Part shown: in pieces, positions 26,730-36,210 of the stretch
Layout of the letters: each line of letters starts with the position of its first letter
Position numbering within the stretch: the first letter of the stretch is position 1
Source of the DNA: Kangiella aquimarina DSM 16071
GTDB lineage: Bacteria; Pseudomonadota; Gammaproteobacteria; Enterobacterales; Kangiellaceae
Direction: 5' to 3'
Length of the DNA: 64,000 nucleotides
Assembly (NCBI RefSeq): GCF_000374105.1
Contig: NZ_KB893650.1
Location: forward strand, 1,395,144 to 1,459,143
Notes under the pieces: generated by a model
What the model saw: the letters and a program-made list of their open reading frames with translations, nothing else
What the model was told of the DNA's origin: nothing
Database searches by the model: none
Position numbers and translations under genes: made by a program

Positions 26730-26810
26730 ATGAACGAGATTACTGAAGGTGCATTAGAGATTGTAATTGCGGCCATCATTGTTTCAGTGCTAGCCATTGC
26801 ATTACTATAA
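26730..26810 (+). CDS. 26-residue single-span membrane peptide
   Basis: ATG 26730 is preceded by a strong SD (AAGGAG, 26718-26723) at standard spacing. The product starts MNEITEGALEIVIAAIIVS and ends VLAIALL: an acidic N-terminus and one transmembrane helix. It stands alone in a 620-base gap between the M3 peptidase and an acyltransferase, with an inverted repeat 8 bases after the stop and a terminator further on. Size and shape match small membrane-complex subunits or regulators (CydX- or KdpF-like in kind, not in sequence). Function is unknown. Confidence 0.6.
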   Translation: MNEITEGALEIVIAAIIVSVLAIALL

Positions 26811-26818
26811 ATTATTGA

Positions 26819-26851
26819 AATCATCAGAGTATATAGAATCTTCTGATGATT
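26819..26851 (+). terminator. Hairpin after the small membrane peptide gene
   Basis: AATCATCAGA (26819-26828) and TCTGATGATT (26842-26851) are perfect 10-bp arms around 13 bases. No T-run follows directly, so it may stabilise the transcript rather than end it. Confidence 0.5.
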
Positions 26852-26928
26852 AGTCCTTAACAGGACACCCCCTATAGATTGTTTTGATTTGTTTTGTTTG
26901 ATTTACCCAAAAACTTACCCCCAATTTT

Positions 26929-26958
26929 AGCCCACTTTGCTTTTGAGTGGGCTTTTTT
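26929..26958 (+). terminator. Intrinsic terminator
   Basis: AGCCCACT (26929-26936) and AGTGGGCT (26946-26953) pair and lead into a run of eight T. It probably ends the transcript carrying the small membrane peptide, just before the acyltransferase gene. Confidence 0.88.
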
Positions 26959-26972
26959 TTGCTTAAGGTTTC

Positions 26973-28208
26973 GTGATAATTTGTCTGAAATGTCACTATC
27001 GATACTCATTGAGTCTTTCTTTGTCCCCAAAAATAAGTAGCACCAGCCCAGATCGAGACTTAACAATTAAGTTTATTGAATCCATATCGGATATTGCTGA
27101 ATCTGAATGGCTGCAACTGGCAAGTATTGGCTCTTCATTAAATCCATTTGTTGATCCACGTTTTTTGTCGGTGCTCGAAAAGAGTCAGTCTGTAACCGCC
27201 GAAAAAGGGTGGAAGCCACTACATGTTGCTGCTTACACTGGAAATCAGTTAGTGGCTTTCATGCCTCTTTATCTAAAAGGTCACTCTTTCGGCGAATTTG
27301 TTTTTGATTGGGCCTGGGCTAATGCTTATCAACGGCATGGTCTCGAGTACTACCCCAAAGCCCTGACAGCCTCACCCTTGTCGCCAATCACCGGGCCTCG
27401 TCTGTTGCATTGTGGCTTAACCACGGAGCAGCAATTGGCAATAGTCGCTGCTGTATCTGATTGGTTGCAGCAAAATCACATCAGTTCCTGGCATATCAAC
27501 TTTCCCGATCCTGAAGGCCGTGCTTTACTTGACCAGACAGACCTGCTCACTCGGCGAGATGTCCAGTTCCATTGGCGGAATCAAGGTTATACCTGTTTTG
27601 ATGAGTTTCTATCGAACTTAAAAGCCAAGAAACGCAAGAACATCTTACGAGAGCGGCGTCATGTGTCTGCCCGAGGCTGGACCTTTGAATGGCTATCCGG
27701 TATTGAGGCTACCATGGAAGATTGGCAGTGTTTCTATGAACTCTATAAAAAGACTTTTGATGAGAAAGGCAGCTGGTCACAGCTGACGCCAGAGTTCTTT
27801 CCTCAATTGGCGGAGAGTATGGGGGAGCAAGTGTTGTTGCTGTTTGCTAGAAAAGATGCACAGCGGCTGGCTGGAGCTTTTTTCATAAAGTCGGAAACTC
27901 ATCTATATGGACGCTACTGGGGGGCTTTAATTGATGAAGAGTTTTTGCATTTCGAAACCTGTTACTACCAGGGAATAGAGTATGCCATTGCTCATCAGCT
28001 TGAGGTGTTCGAGCCGGGAGCGCAGGGCGAGCATAAACTGGCTCGTGGTTTTAATCCTGTATTGACTTATTCTTACCACTATATAGTCGAACCTGCATTT
28101 CGAGAGGCGATTGATAAGGCGCTTCGTTACGAATCGAAAGAAATTGAGCAGCTTTTCGAGTATTACCAATCACACTCAGCTTACAAACTGGAACCAAAGG
28201 ATCCATAG
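26973..28208 (+). CDS. GNAT/FemAB-like acyltransferase (COG3146-type)
   Basis: A protein of up to 411 residues related to the family annotated as GNAT or peptidoglycan-biosynthesis-like acyltransferases. Supporting segments are PFVDPRFLSVLEKS, FVFDWAWANAYQRHGLEYYPKAL (residues about 105-130), SSWHINFPDPEG, FLSNLKAKKRKNILRERRHV and a late LYGRYWGALIDEEFLHFETCYYQGIEYAI, which together are typical. The likely job is N-acylation with acyl-CoA or aminoacyl donors; the substrate is unknown. The start is uncertain: GTG 26973 has an AAGG upstream, but the first 30 residues look non-conserved. It opens a co-directional gene run to 31.6 kb. Confidence 0.75.
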   Translation: MIICLKCHYRYSLSLSLSPKISSTSPDRDLTIKFIESISDIAESEWLQLASIGSSLNPFVDPRFLSVLEKSQSVTAEKGWKPLHVAAYTGNQLVAFMPLYLKGHSFGEFVFDWAWANAYQRHGLEYYPKALTASPLSPITGPRLLHCGLTTEQQLAIVAAVSDWLQQNHISSWHINFPDPEGRALLDQTDLLTRRDVQFHWRNQGYTCFDEFLSNLKAKKRKNILRERRHVSARGWTFEWLSGIEATMEDWQCFYELYKKTFDEKGSWSQLTPEFFPQLAESMGEQVLLLFARKDAQRLAGAFFIKSETHLYGRYWGALIDEEFLHFETCYYQGIEYAIAHQLEVFEPGAQGEHKLARGFNPVLTYSYHYIVEPAFREAIDKALRYESKEIEQLFEYYQSHSAYKLEPKDP

Positions 28209-28268
28209 TCGCTTTGCACTAAGTATGCTATTGTTTTGGCATCTATTCGTAAGTGGAATAACGATAAT

Positions 28269-28982
28269 ATGAAAGTTGGTGGTATGAAAAATATTAGTGC
28301 AATTTTCCTACAGGGACTGATTGCCATCCTTCCTATCTTATTGACCATTGCGCTGGTTGGCTGGTTGTTGACTACGCTTGAAACTTATCTTCGAGAGCTC
28401 CTGCTGCTCGTCATTCCTGACGATGCTTATTGGCCAGGTCTGGGCCTGATTTTGGGGTTGCTTTTGATTTTTGGTTTGGGTCTGTTGATTAAATTCTATT
28501 TGGGGCAGGTGATTCTTTCTGGTCTTAATAAGCTGATGGAACGTATTCCGCTCGTTAATACGGTTTACAGTGCCTTTAATGATGTTATGCGCTTTTTGTC
28601 TCCTGATAAAGAAGAGGACCTGCGTCAGGCGGTTCTATGTGAGGTGAAAGAAGGTGTTGAGGTGATTGGCTTTATCACCGCCAGTAATGTCAGTCTTGGT
28701 GAGCGTGATGATCTGGTCGCTGTTTATGTACCGATGAGCTATCAGATTGGTGGTTTTACTTTTTTCATGCCTAAGTCCAAGTGCAAAGAGTTGGATATGT
28801 CGCCTAGCGAAGCGATGAAAAAAGTACTGACTGCATCTATGGGTTCAGACAAGTCTGTAGTCACACCGGATTCAGTTGATGACAAAGAAAGTGGTGATAA
28901 TAAGCAGGATAGCCGTGAAGCTGAGCGAAAAGATGAAGCTAAATCCAAAGAAAAGAACGGCAATGAAAATGACAAAGGCTAA
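28269..28982 (+). CDS. DUF502-family membrane protein
   Basis: From ATG 28269 the product is about 237 residues (ATG 28284 and TTG 28236 are alternatives). Two N-terminal membrane helices (IFLQGLIAILPILLTIALVGWLL and LGLILGLLLIFGLGLLIKFYLG) precede RIPLVNTVYSAFNDVMRFL, the core motif of DUF502, and a beta-rich cytoplasmic part with VAVYVPMSYQIGGFTFFMP. The C-terminal 45 residues are a charged, low-complexity tail rich in Asp, Lys and Glu. Function is unknown. srkA follows after 6 bases. Confidence 0.85.
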   Translation: MKVGGMKNISAIFLQGLIAILPILLTIALVGWLLTTLETYLRELLLLVIPDDAYWPGLGLILGLLLIFGLGLLIKFYLGQVILSGLNKLMERIPLVNTVYSAFNDVMRFLSPDKEEDLRQAVLCEVKEGVEVIGFITASNVSLGERDDLVAVYVPMSYQIGGFTFFMPKSKCKELDMSPSEAMKKVLTASMGSDKSVVTPDSVDDKESGDNKQDSREAERKDEAKSKEKNGNENDKG

Positions 28983-28988
28983 GGTTGT

Positions 28989-29984
28989 ATGAGTAATACT
29001 CCTTTGGCTCATCCTTTCGATAAGCTAACTCCGGACTTTATTCTCGACGCAGTTGAGGCTTTGGGGTTTTATAGTGATGGACGAATACTGACCCTGAATA
29101 GCTACGAGAATCGCGTCTATCAGATTGGTATTGAAGAGCAGCAGCCAGTTATTGCCAAGTTCTATCGTCCAGAACGCTGGACTCAGGAGCAGATCCTTGA
29201 AGAGCATGAATTTACCACGGAGCTGGCAGAAGCTGAGTTGCCAGTGGTTGCACCTCTGTCATTGCACAGCAAAACCCTGTTTGAGTACGAAGGCTTTTAT
29301 TATGCGCTATATCCGCGTAAGGGAGGTCATGCTCCAGAATTGGATGATCTCGATAGCCTGTTTACCCTGGGGCGCTTTATAGGTCGGATTCATGCTGTTG
29401 GAGAGAGCAGACCTTATCAGTTCCGGCCAAGTTTGACGGTTGATAGCTTCGGTCAGGAAAGTTTTGAGTATTTAATGGAGCACGCAGTTCCGCGAGAATA
29501 TCATTTGCCTTATCGGACTCTGGCTGAAGATATTCTCAAAGAAGTACGTAAGCAATGGCAGGCGGTTGGCGAAGTGGACTATATTCGAACCCATGGTGAC
29601 TGCCATATCGGCAATATCCTGTGGCGTGATGATAATCCGCACTTTGTTGACTTTGATGATTCTCGAATGGCTCCAGCGGTTCAGGACCTCTGGATGCTGT
29701 TATCCGGAGAAAGACCACAAAAGATTACGCAGCTTTCTGAGATTATTGAAGGCTATGAAGAGTTTCAGACTTTCCCGATGAAACAGCTTAGGCTCATTGA
29801 GCCATTGCGAACGCTGCGTATGTTCTATCATAGCGCCTGGTTGGCAAAGCGCTGGAGTGATCCCGCTTTCCAGCAGGCATTCCCTTGGTTTGACTCTATT
29901 CGTTACTGGGAAGAGCAAATTCTGGACTTGAGAAGTCAGTTTGCTGAGTTGCAGGAGCCAGCGCTAGAGTTGTTAAATGTTTAA
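28989..29984 (+). CDS. srkA: Stress response serine/threonine kinase SrkA (YihE/RdoA)
   Basis: A 331-residue cytoplasmic protein kinase with an aminoglycoside-phosphotransferase fold, linked to Cpx and oxidative-stress survival in E. coli. LNSYENRVYQIGIEEQQPVIAKFYRPERWTQEQILEEHEF (residues about 35-75) contains the nucleotide-binding Lys. THGDCHIGNILWRDDNPHFVDFDDSRMAPAVQDLWML (about 202-238) carries the catalytic Asp and the DFDD metal site. Length matches YihE closely. dsbA, its frequent partner in enterobacteria, is not adjacent here. Confidence 0.93.
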   Translation: MSNTPLAHPFDKLTPDFILDAVEALGFYSDGRILTLNSYENRVYQIGIEEQQPVIAKFYRPERWTQEQILEEHEFTTELAEAELPVVAPLSLHSKTLFEYEGFYYALYPRKGGHAPELDDLDSLFTLGRFIGRIHAVGESRPYQFRPSLTVDSFGQESFEYLMEHAVPREYHLPYRTLAEDILKEVRKQWQAVGEVDYIRTHGDCHIGNILWRDDNPHFVDFDDSRMAPAVQDLWMLLSGERPQKITQLSEIIEGYEEFQTFPMKQLRLIEPLRTLRMFYHSAWLAKRWSDPAFQQAFPWFDSIRYWEEQILDLRSQFAELQEPALELLNV

Positions 29985-30060
29985 TGACTGTTACCGGTCG
30001 CTCAAAATGAGTGTGCACTGGTTTAGGGTAAGTTCAGTTTTCATCTGCTAGGGTAGGGCA

Positions 30061-30567
30061 ATGAATAAATCACTTCCACAATATATCGTTATCTTGGCTA
30101 CCAGCTTTTGGCTTTTTGCCTGCTCAAGTGCGCCCGAGCGCACTCAAAGCACCCAGCCACAACAGGGTTATAAAAGCATCAGGCCAGCTCCGGACAAAGG
30201 CGAAAATATTGCTTTAATGGCACAATCCATGATCGGCAAGCGTTATCTTTATGGTGGTTCATCGCCTCAGCAAGGGTTTGACTGTAGCGGACTTGTTTAT
30301 TTCACCCATACTCAGGTTGGTGATTATGTTCCAAGGACATCTCGAGATCAGTTGTACGCATCTCGTAAAATAACACTGAATGAACTGCAGCCCGGAGATT
30401 TATTGTTTTACCGTATCAATGGTAAGCCATCGCATGTTGGAATTTATATCGGCGATAAAAAGTTTGTCCACGCGCCATCAAGCGGCAAAACTGTCTCGAT
30501 TACGACTATGGACAACCCTTATTTTAAGCCACGCCTAATTCGCGCTGGCAGGCTCTACAAAGAGTAA
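30061..30567 (+). CDS. NlpC/P60-family lipoprotein endopeptidase
   Basis: A 168-residue lipoprotein that probably cuts peptide cross-links or stem peptides of peptidoglycan. The signal peptide carries a lipobox at WLFAC. The NlpC/P60 catalytic triad is intact: Cys75 in FDCSGLVYF, His125 in PSHVGIYIG and His137 in FVHAPSSG. PGDLLFYR precedes the first His as usual. Length matches compact Spr/NlpC-type enzymes. Confidence 0.92.
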   Translation: MNKSLPQYIVILATSFWLFACSSAPERTQSTQPQQGYKSIRPAPDKGENIALMAQSMIGKRYLYGGSSPQQGFDCSGLVYFTHTQVGDYVPRTSRDQLYASRKITLNELQPGDLLFYRINGKPSHVGIYIGDKKFVHAPSSGKTVSITTMDNPYFKPRLIRAGRLYKE

Positions 30568-30587
30568 TTTATGAGTAAACCAATGCT

Positions 30588-30881
30588 ATGAGCTGGCATC
30601 TGTACATTTTACGTTGTGGTGATGACACCTTATATACGGGCATCACTAATGATCTGCATAGACGTTTTGAAGAACATCAGTCTAACGGCCCAAAATGCGC
30701 TAAGTATTTGCGTGGCCGTCAGCCTTTAACTATGATTTTTCACACTGAGTTTGAAAGCAAATCGGAAGCGCTTAAAGCAGAGATTAAAGTTAAGCGACTA
30801 ACCCGAGAGCAGAAAAAACTGTTAGCATCCGGGAAGCTAATCGTTAATGAGATCCCTCCTAAAAGCAAAGTAAAGCTATAA
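30588..30881 (+). CDS. GIY-YIG nuclease family protein (YhbQ-like)
   Basis: A 97-residue single-domain protein. YILRCGDDTLYTGITNDLHRRFEEH contains the GIY-YIG core (YIL ... YTGIT) and the catalytic Arg in HRRFEEH. AKYLRGRQPLTMIFHTEFESKSEALKAEIKVKRLTREQKKLL matches the small YhbQ/YazA type. A nuclease or DNA-repair role is likely from family, but substrates of this type are poorly defined. Confidence 0.9.
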   Translation: MSWHLYILRCGDDTLYTGITNDLHRRFEEHQSNGPKCAKYLRGRQPLTMIFHTEFESKSEALKAEIKVKRLTREQKKLLASGKLIVNEIPPKSKVKL

Positions 30882-30905
30882 GCCACAGGTTATAAATCTT
30901 AATCA

Positions 30906-31586
30906 ATGCAGCACGAACCTTTTAAGCTAACCATCACGCGCAGTAACCGCAAAACCCTGGTCATTTATATTCGTGATGATGGAGTAGAAGTGCGCGCGCC
31001 CTTAAAGGCTCCGCAGAACTGGATTGATGAATTTGTCGAACTGAAAAAGCCCTGGATTCTAAAAAAGCTCAAACTTCAGCAGCAAAAGAACAGCGAACGC
31101 TTGAAGCTTAAAGAGGGCGAAACGGTTTTATATTGTGGAAAAACTCACGTTTTGCAGCTGTCGCAAGGTAAAAATGCGATTAAAATTGAAGGTGAAAAAC
31201 TTAAAATTCAAGCTCGCCAATTGGACGAAACCTATCTAAAAAAACAATTCCAACAATGGCTATTGCAAACAGCAAAAGCAGAGTTTGAACCGAGAGTCTG
31301 GCAAATCGCATCAATTATGGGGTTGGATAACCGAATAGAGGCAGTAAAATTTCGCAAGACAAAAACCAAGTGGGGACACTGTACTACCAAAGGTGTCCTG
31401 CAATTTAATCCACTTTTAATGATGGCACCAATATCTGTACAGGACTATTTAATCATCCATGAGCTGTGCCACCTCAAATACATGAATCATTCGAAACCTT
31501 TTTGGCAGCTGGTAGCAACCAATTGCCCCGACTATCTAGAATCGGAACAATGGCTGAAAGAGCATGGACATCGGATTTGGTGTTGA
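30906..31586 (+). CDS. YgjP-type metal-dependent hydrolase (DUF45/M48-like)
   Basis: A 226-residue protein with the zincin motif HELCH at residues 185-189 in LIIHELCHLKYMNHSKPFW, where the later His completes the site. RKTKTKWGHCTTKGVLQFNPLLMMAPISVQDYLIIHEL is the conserved core of the YgjP/DUF45 family. No signal peptide, so it is cytoplasmic. Its substrate is not established. A 24-base gap separates it from the GIY-YIG gene. Confidence 0.88.
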   Translation: MQHEPFKLTITRSNRKTLVIYIRDDGVEVRAPLKAPQNWIDEFVELKKPWILKKLKLQQQKNSERLKLKEGETVLYCGKTHVLQLSQGKNAIKIEGEKLKIQARQLDETYLKKQFQQWLLQTAKAEFEPRVWQIASIMGLDNRIEAVKFRKTKTKWGHCTTKGVLQFNPLLMMAPISVQDYLIIHELCHLKYMNHSKPFWQLVATNCPDYLESEQWLKEHGHRIWC

Positions 31587-31618
31587 GTATTGGGTGTAAT
31601 ACGTAGTTTGGAGAAGTC

Positions 31619-32188
31619 ATGAAAATTATAATGTTGGCTATAATACTTTTAGCATTGCTAGGAGCTGTGGATGCTAAGACAAAAGACTATGAATATTATT
31701 CATTAAGCTCAGGAAACATTTCTATATCAGTTTTAGACTCAAAGTCCGCCCAGCTAATTGAGTTCGGGACTGCTGATGTCACTGATATAGATGTTTGTTC
31801 TAAAGAACAGTTTAAAGTTTGCTTGATTATGTATAACTCTATAACTGTGGTTCCTAATGATTTATTTAAACAATTAAACACTGCCACATTTTGTGAAGAC
31901 ATATCTTGGCAATATGATGCTTATACTTTCAGAGTAGAGCTTTCTGAGGGGCATGGGATTCATTCTTGCGATGACAATGTAAAGCAATTAGAAGTAGCGG
32001 TTTTTGGTAAGAGTATAAACGTAATTCGAGTTAGTGTTTTTGACAATGAAGATAAACTCGTATCAAGTTATTTATTTTCAGAACTTAAAGGCTTAATTGC
32101 ATTCTCTAGCTTTTCGGGTAGTGAATATTGGCTTTCCTCCCATTGTGGTTACGGGGCATCAGAAAAGTGCTATAGCAGAAATGAGTAA
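31619..32188 (+). CDS. Secreted hypothetical protein
   Basis: A 189-residue exported protein with signal peptide MKIIMLAIILLALLGAVDA. The mature protein has Cys in CSKEQFKVC, FCEDISW, HSCDDN, SHCGYG and KCYSRN, consistent with disulfides. No family is recognised. The AT-rich coding sequence differs from its neighbours. SD GGAG lies upstream of ATG 31619. Confidence 0.6.
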   Translation: MKIIMLAIILLALLGAVDAKTKDYEYYSLSSGNISISVLDSKSAQLIEFGTADVTDIDVCSKEQFKVCLIMYNSITVVPNDLFKQLNTATFCEDISWQYDAYTFRVELSEGHGIHSCDDNVKQLEVAVFGKSINVIRVSVFDNEDKLVSSYLFSELKGLIAFSSFSGSEYWLSSHCGYGASEKCYSRNE

Positions 32189-32379
32189 CTTTAGCCTTTA
32201 GGGTTAGATATAACCATTGAGGATAGTATGTTGGTGGCCTTAATCCCTTATTTCTCTAGCTTACAGCTTTGTGATTTGGTTGAAAAATAAACATCACCCC
32301 TACACAAATCCTTCAATAACCGTTACAATCGCGCCTGAATTTTGCACTGGTTTTACGTTCCAGCGAGCGAGAGGTAACA

Positions 32380-33450
32380 ATGAGTCAAACCAAATCTGTA
32401 TCAGCAGAGTCGTCTGCTGTGTCTACATCATCTTCTGTTTATAACGAAACGACGCACCCGATTGTGGTCTGCGCCATGTATAAGTTTGTCACTCTTGAGG
32501 ATTTTGAAGCTATTCGTCAGCCCTTGCTGGACGTGATGCTTGAAAATGATATTAAGGGGACTTTGCTGTTGGCGAAAGAGGGAATCAATGGCACTGTGGC
32601 GGGTACCCGTCAAGCGATTGATACGCTACTGGCCTGGTTTAAGCATGACGAGCGCCTGGCTGATATTGACTACAAAGAGTCGTATGATGAAGAGATGCCG
32701 TTTTATCGCACCAAAGTCAAACTGAAGAAAGAAATCGTTACCATGGGCGTTGAGGGTATTGACCCGAAACGAGTGGTGGGTACTTATGTGAAGCCAAAAG
32801 ACTGGAATGCGTTGATTTCTGATCCTGAGGTGGTGCTGGTTGATACTCGTAATGATTACGAAGTACAGATCGGGACTTTCAAAGGGGCTCTTAATCCTAA
32901 CACCGAAACTTTCCGTGAGTTTCCTGAGTATGTAAAACAAAACCTTGATCCGAATAAACATAAGAAAGTTGCTATGTTCTGTACTGGTGGTATACGTTGT
33001 GAAAAATCGACGGCTTACTTGAAAGAGCAGGGCTTTGAAAATGTGTTCCACCTGGAAGGCGGAATTCTGAAATATTTAGAAGAAGTGCCACAAGAAGAAT
33101 CCATGTGGGAAGGCGAGTGCTTTGTTTTCGATAATCGTGTTGCAGTCGATCATGAGTTGAAAAAAGGTCAGTATGATCAGTGCCATGCCTGTCGTATGCC
33201 AATCACGGAAGAAGAAAAGCAACACGAAAAATATGAAAAGGGCGTTAGCTGCCCACACTGCTATGACAAGCAGACGCCAGAACAACGTCAGCGTTACGCT
33301 GAACGTGAACGCCAGGTACAATTGGCAAAAGCGAGAGGCGAAGAGCATATAGGCTCTGATGTGCTAACTGCTATTGCCATGCGTCGCCAACAGAAGAAGC
33401 GTATGCGTGAAATGCAAAAGCAGGCGCAGAAACACAAGGCTAAAAGTTAA
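32380..33450 (+). CDS. trhO: tRNA uridine(34) hydroxylase TrhO (YceA), rhodanese-type
   Basis: A 356-residue cytoplasmic enzyme that hydroxylates U34 of tRNAs to ho5U, the route independent of prephenate. An N-terminal domain ([35 protein letters not shown]) precedes a rhodanese domain with catalytic Cys201 in [21 protein letters not shown]. The C-terminus has the zinc-binding-like CHACRMP and GVSCPHCYD pairs and a basic tail. Length and motif order match TrhO fully. arfB follows after 3 bases and is probably co-transcribed. Confidence 0.95.
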   Translation: MSQTKSVSAESSAVSTSSSVYNETTHPIVVCAMYKFVTLEDFEAIRQPLLDVMLENDIKGTLLLAKEGINGTVAGTRQAIDTLLAWFKHDERLADIDYKESYDEEMPFYRTKVKLKKEIVTMGVEGIDPKRVVGTYVKPKDWNALISDPEVVLVDTRNDYEVQIGTFKGALNPNTETFREFPEYVKQNLDPNKHKKVAMFCTGGIRCEKSTAYLKEQGFENVFHLEGGILKYLEEVPQEESMWEGECFVFDNRVAVDHELKKGQYDQCHACRMPITEEEKQHEKYEKGVSCPHCYDKQTPEQRQRYAERERQVQLAKARGEEHIGSDVLTAIAMRRQQKKRMREMQKQAQKHKAKS

Positions 33451-33453
33451 ATC

Positions 33454-33870
33454 ATGTCGCTGGTCATTTCCAACAATGTTGCAATTCCTGATTCAGAAAT
33501 AGAGTTAACGGCCATCCGTGCACAAGGCGCGGGTGGTCAGAATGTCAACAAAGTGGCCAGCGCAATTCATCTGCGATTCGACATACCAGCATCTTCCTTA
33601 CCTGAGTTCTATAAATCAGAGCTATTGGCGCTTAATGATAATCGTATCACTCAAGATGGAGTGATAGTTATCAAAGCCCAAAAGCACCGTACTCAGGATC
33701 GCAATCGTGACGATGCACTTTCTCGATTACGCCTACTTATTCAGTCAGTTGCCAAGCCCAAAAAAAAGCGCATTAAAACCAAGCCAACCAAGGCTTCGAA
33801 AGAAAAGCGTCTTAATAAAAAGACTCAGCACTCGCAAAAGAAATCAATGCGAAAAAAGCCATTATTTTAG
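33454..33870 (+). CDS. arfB: Alternative ribosome-rescue factor ArfB (YaeJ)
   Basis: A 138-residue peptidyl-tRNA hydrolase that rescues stalled ribosomes. [19 protein letters not shown] (residues about 26-44) has the catalytic GGQ. The C-terminal tail from about residue 104 is strongly basic ([21 protein letters not shown]), which enters the empty mRNA channel in characterised ArfB. It lies 3 bases after trhO. Its stop overlaps the convergent DAHP synthase stop by four bases. Confidence 0.95.
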   Translation: MSLVISNNVAIPDSEIELTAIRAQGAGGQNVNKVASAIHLRFDIPASSLPEFYKSELLALNDNRITQDGVIVIKAQKHRTQDRNRDDALSRLRLLIQSVAKPKKKRIKTKPTKASKEKRLNKKTQHSQKKSMRKKPLF

Positions 33871-34928
33871 TCTAAAGCTGCAAAAGCCTCCCTCAACAGT
33901 TGCTCGGTAACCTCCCAGTCAATACAGCTATCAGTTACCGATTTTCCATACTCAAGCTGAGCGCTTAAAGGTTGACTCCCTGATTTTAAGTGGCTCTCCA
34001 ACATGACACCTATAATGTTTTGGTTGCCATTGGTGATCTGGCGAACAACATCCTTCATCACAGTGGGTTGCTTGTTGTAATCTTTGTTTGAGTTTCCATG
34101 ACTACAATCAATGATAACTGCTGGATTGAGCTGTTTTTGTCTTAGCTTCTCAATACATTTAGCAACGCTCTGGGTATCATAGTTTGGTGTATTCCCACCA
34201 CGTAAAATAATATGGCAATCTGGATTACCTCGAGTGTGGAGCAGGGCACTTTGTCCTGAGTTATCTATACCAATAAAACTGTGGGGTGATGAAGCGGCCG
34301 TAATTGCATTAATTGCAGAATCTAATGAGCCATCTGTACTATTCTTAAATCCCACTGGCATGGACAGGCCCGAAGCCATTTCGCGGTGAGTTTGGGACTC
34401 CGTAGTGCGTGCACCTATCGCAGACCAACTAACTAAGTCGGATATATATTGTGGTGTGATTGGGTCAAGAGCCTCTGTTGCAACCGGAAGGCCAAGCTCT
34501 GCAAGCCATAATAGTAAGGAGCGAGCTTTGCGTAGCCCCAAGTTAATGTTATTACTACCATTAAGATCAGGATCATTGATTAGTCCTTTCCAACCTACAG
34601 TTGTTCTTGGTTTTTCGAAATAGACTCGCATAATAATAAAGAGTTTGTTCGATAGCTCTTGATGTAACCGATAAAGATTTGTTGCGTACTCTTTTGCACT
34701 AGCAATATCATGAATGGAGCAGGGGCCAGCGATAACGATAAGTCGCTTATCATTTCCTCTAAGTATTTGTCGGATAGCATTGCGACTATTAACTATGGTT
34801 CTTGTTACCTGTTGTGATATGGGTAGCTGATGCTTCAGTTCATAGGGTGGAGTCAGTATATCCAGTCTTTCAATATTTACGTTATCAACCAGGTTGAGGT
34901 TATTCTGCAATTGCAATTCAAGCTTCAT
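33867..34928 (-). CDS. 3-deoxy-7-phosphoheptulonate (DAHP) synthase, type I
   Basis: A 353-residue enzyme that condenses PEP and erythrose 4-phosphate, the first step of aromatic amino-acid synthesis. Motifs are [79 protein letters not shown] and [15 protein letters not shown], all standard for AroF/G/H. The start overlaps the 3' end of pheA by 11 bases, so they form an operon under the Phe/Tyr-type attenuator upstream of pheA. Which amino acid inhibits it cannot be read with certainty, though the operon suggests Phe or Tyr. Confidence 0.93.
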   Translation of the reverse strand: MKLELQLQNNLNLVDNVNIERLDILTPPYELKHQLPISQQVTRTIVNSRNAIRQILRGNDKRLIVIAGPCSIHDIASAKEYATNLYRLHQELSNKLFIIMRVYFEKPRTTVGWKGLINDPDLNGSNNINLGLRKARSLLLWLAELGLPVATEALDPITPQYISDLVSWSAIGARTTESQTHREMASGLSMPVGFKNSTDGSLDSAINAITAASSPHSFIGIDNSGQSALLHTRGNPDCHIILRGGNTPNYDTQSVAKCIEKLRQKQLNPAVIIDCSHGNSNKDYNKQPTVMKDVVRQITNGNQNIIGVMLESHLKSGSQPLSAQLEYGKSVTDSCIDWEVTEQLLREAFAALD

Positions 34929-36120
34929 TTTTGGCTTCCTTATGGTTTAGGGCATTTAAATCAAGTTTTGTTGCAATGACATCATGTTTTGGGTAGCAAC
35001 CAAGAAGGTGAACCTGGTTAGCAACCTGCTTGAGATCGACTAAAGCCAGTGAAAGATCCTGTTCAGAAACATTGCCTTCTAAATCAATGTAAAATCGCTC
35101 GTGCCAAGGTTGTGTTGGAATGGGTCTGGATTCCAGTTTGCTCATGTTTATTTGATAGTTCTTGAAGACCTGTAAGCAATCTAATAAGGCTCCGGCATGT
35201 TGACCGGTATCTATAGATACTGTTGTTTTAGCGGGGATAGCTGATGGAACCTCGATCCACTCTTTTGCTATCAATAAAAACCTTGTGTAGTTTTCCTGAT
35301 AATTATTGATTGCGTAAGATAGGACTTTTAACCCAGATTGTTGGGCTGCTTGCTCACTTGCAATGGCACCAATTGTCGGGTTCTGATATTCGGCAATCAG
35401 TTTTATAGCTGAACTTGAGCTACTTCGAAAGTGGCTTTGAATTTGTGGGTGGTCCAGAAAGAATTGTTTGCATTGAGCTATTGCCTGAGGATGCGAATAA
35501 ACATCTCTTAAAGATTCAATCGAAGATTGCTCAGTACCCACCAAACAGTGTCGAACTTTAAGTTTTTCTTCACCAACAATGTTTAAGTTGTATTCACTGA
35601 GCAGGTCATAAATTTCTGTTATATTACCAGAAGTGGTATTTTCAATAGGCACAATGCCTAAGTCTGATTCGCCATTATTTACTTCCTTAAAAATCTGAAT
35701 AAAGGAATTGCAGTGAGTAGTTTCAAGCTGTTGGTCTTTTGTTGAAAAGTGATTCTTTAACGCAATATGACTGTATGAGTCAGGTTCACCAAGTACCGCA
35801 ACTTTTACCAGGCGCTGTCCATTAGCTTTTTGCTGTTGAAGAAAGTAATCATATTGCCCTCGAACAGAGTCTTCTATGATACTGTGAAATAAGGTTAAAG
35901 TTGTATTTGGTGCAATCCCAAACTCTTCGCCTTTTTCTATGAGTCTGGCAAGCAGTTTTTTCTCCTGCTCTTCGTCCCTTATCTTTGCGTTATTCTTTAA
36001 TTTATAGGCGGCAACTTCAAGACTTAGTTGTCGTCTTTTTGCAAACGAATCTAGAATCTTCAAGTCTAGATTACCGATCGATTCCCTTAGCGATTTTAGA
36101 GTGTTTATTGGTTTATTCAT
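34918..36120 (-). CDS. pheA: Bifunctional chorismate mutase/prephenate dehydratase (P-protein)
   Basis: A 400-residue enzyme that turns chorismate into phenylpyruvate in Phe synthesis. The chorismate mutase domain (residues about 1-90) shows LRESIGNLDLKILDSFAKRRQLSLEVAAYK. The prephenate dehydratase domain (about 105-285) shows VAVLGEPDSYSHIA, LGIVPIENTTSGNITEIYDLL and YTRFLLIAKEW. The ACT domain ends with KLESRPIPTQPWHERFYIDLEGN, the Phe-sensing ESRP motif. Start ATG 36120. A leader peptide and attenuator precede it, and the DAHP synthase gene overlaps its end. Confidence 0.95.
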   Translation of the reverse strand: MNKPINTLKSLRESIGNLDLKILDSFAKRRQLSLEVAAYKLKNNAKIRDEEQEKKLLARLIEKGEEFGIAPNTTLTLFHSIIEDSVRGQYDYFLQQQKANGQRLVKVAVLGEPDSYSHIALKNHFSTKDQQLETTHCNSFIQIFKEVNNGESDLGIVPIENTTSGNITEIYDLLSEYNLNIVGEEKLKVRHCLVGTEQSSIESLRDVYSHPQAIAQCKQFFLDHPQIQSHFRSSSSSAIKLIAEYQNPTIGAIASEQAAQQSGLKVLSYAINNYQENYTRFLLIAKEWIEVPSAIPAKTTVSIDTGQHAGALLDCLQVFKNYQINMSKLESRPIPTQPWHERFYIDLEGNVSEQDLSLALVDLKQVANQVHLLGCYPKHDVIATKLDLNALNHKEAKNEA

Positions 36121-36158
36121 ATGTCATCTCATTCTTCAGGTTAGATAAAAGTGCCGGC

Positions 36159-36188
36159 AAAAAAAAACCTCCCGGTTGGGAGGTTTTT
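36159..36188 (-). terminator. Attenuator terminator of the pheA operon
   Basis: On the minus strand AACCTCCC and GGGAGGTT pair around AACC, followed by nine T (36159-36167). It lies 39-61 bases before the pheA ATG and 23 bases after the leader-peptide stop. GGAGG at 36231-36235 inside the leader gene can pair with CCTCC of the terminator's first arm, giving the alternative antiterminator. Confidence 0.9.
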
Positions 36189-36210
36189 CAGTTGTTCTTA
36201 GTGTTTACTT

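Noticed and set aside
28742..28975. Minus-strand open frame inside the DUF502 gene
   Set aside because: A shadow of the charged, low-complexity C-terminal tail on the other strand, without SD.
32228..32290. Short open frame after the secreted hypothetical protein
   Set aside because: Only about 20 codons, no good SD and no conserved-looking features.
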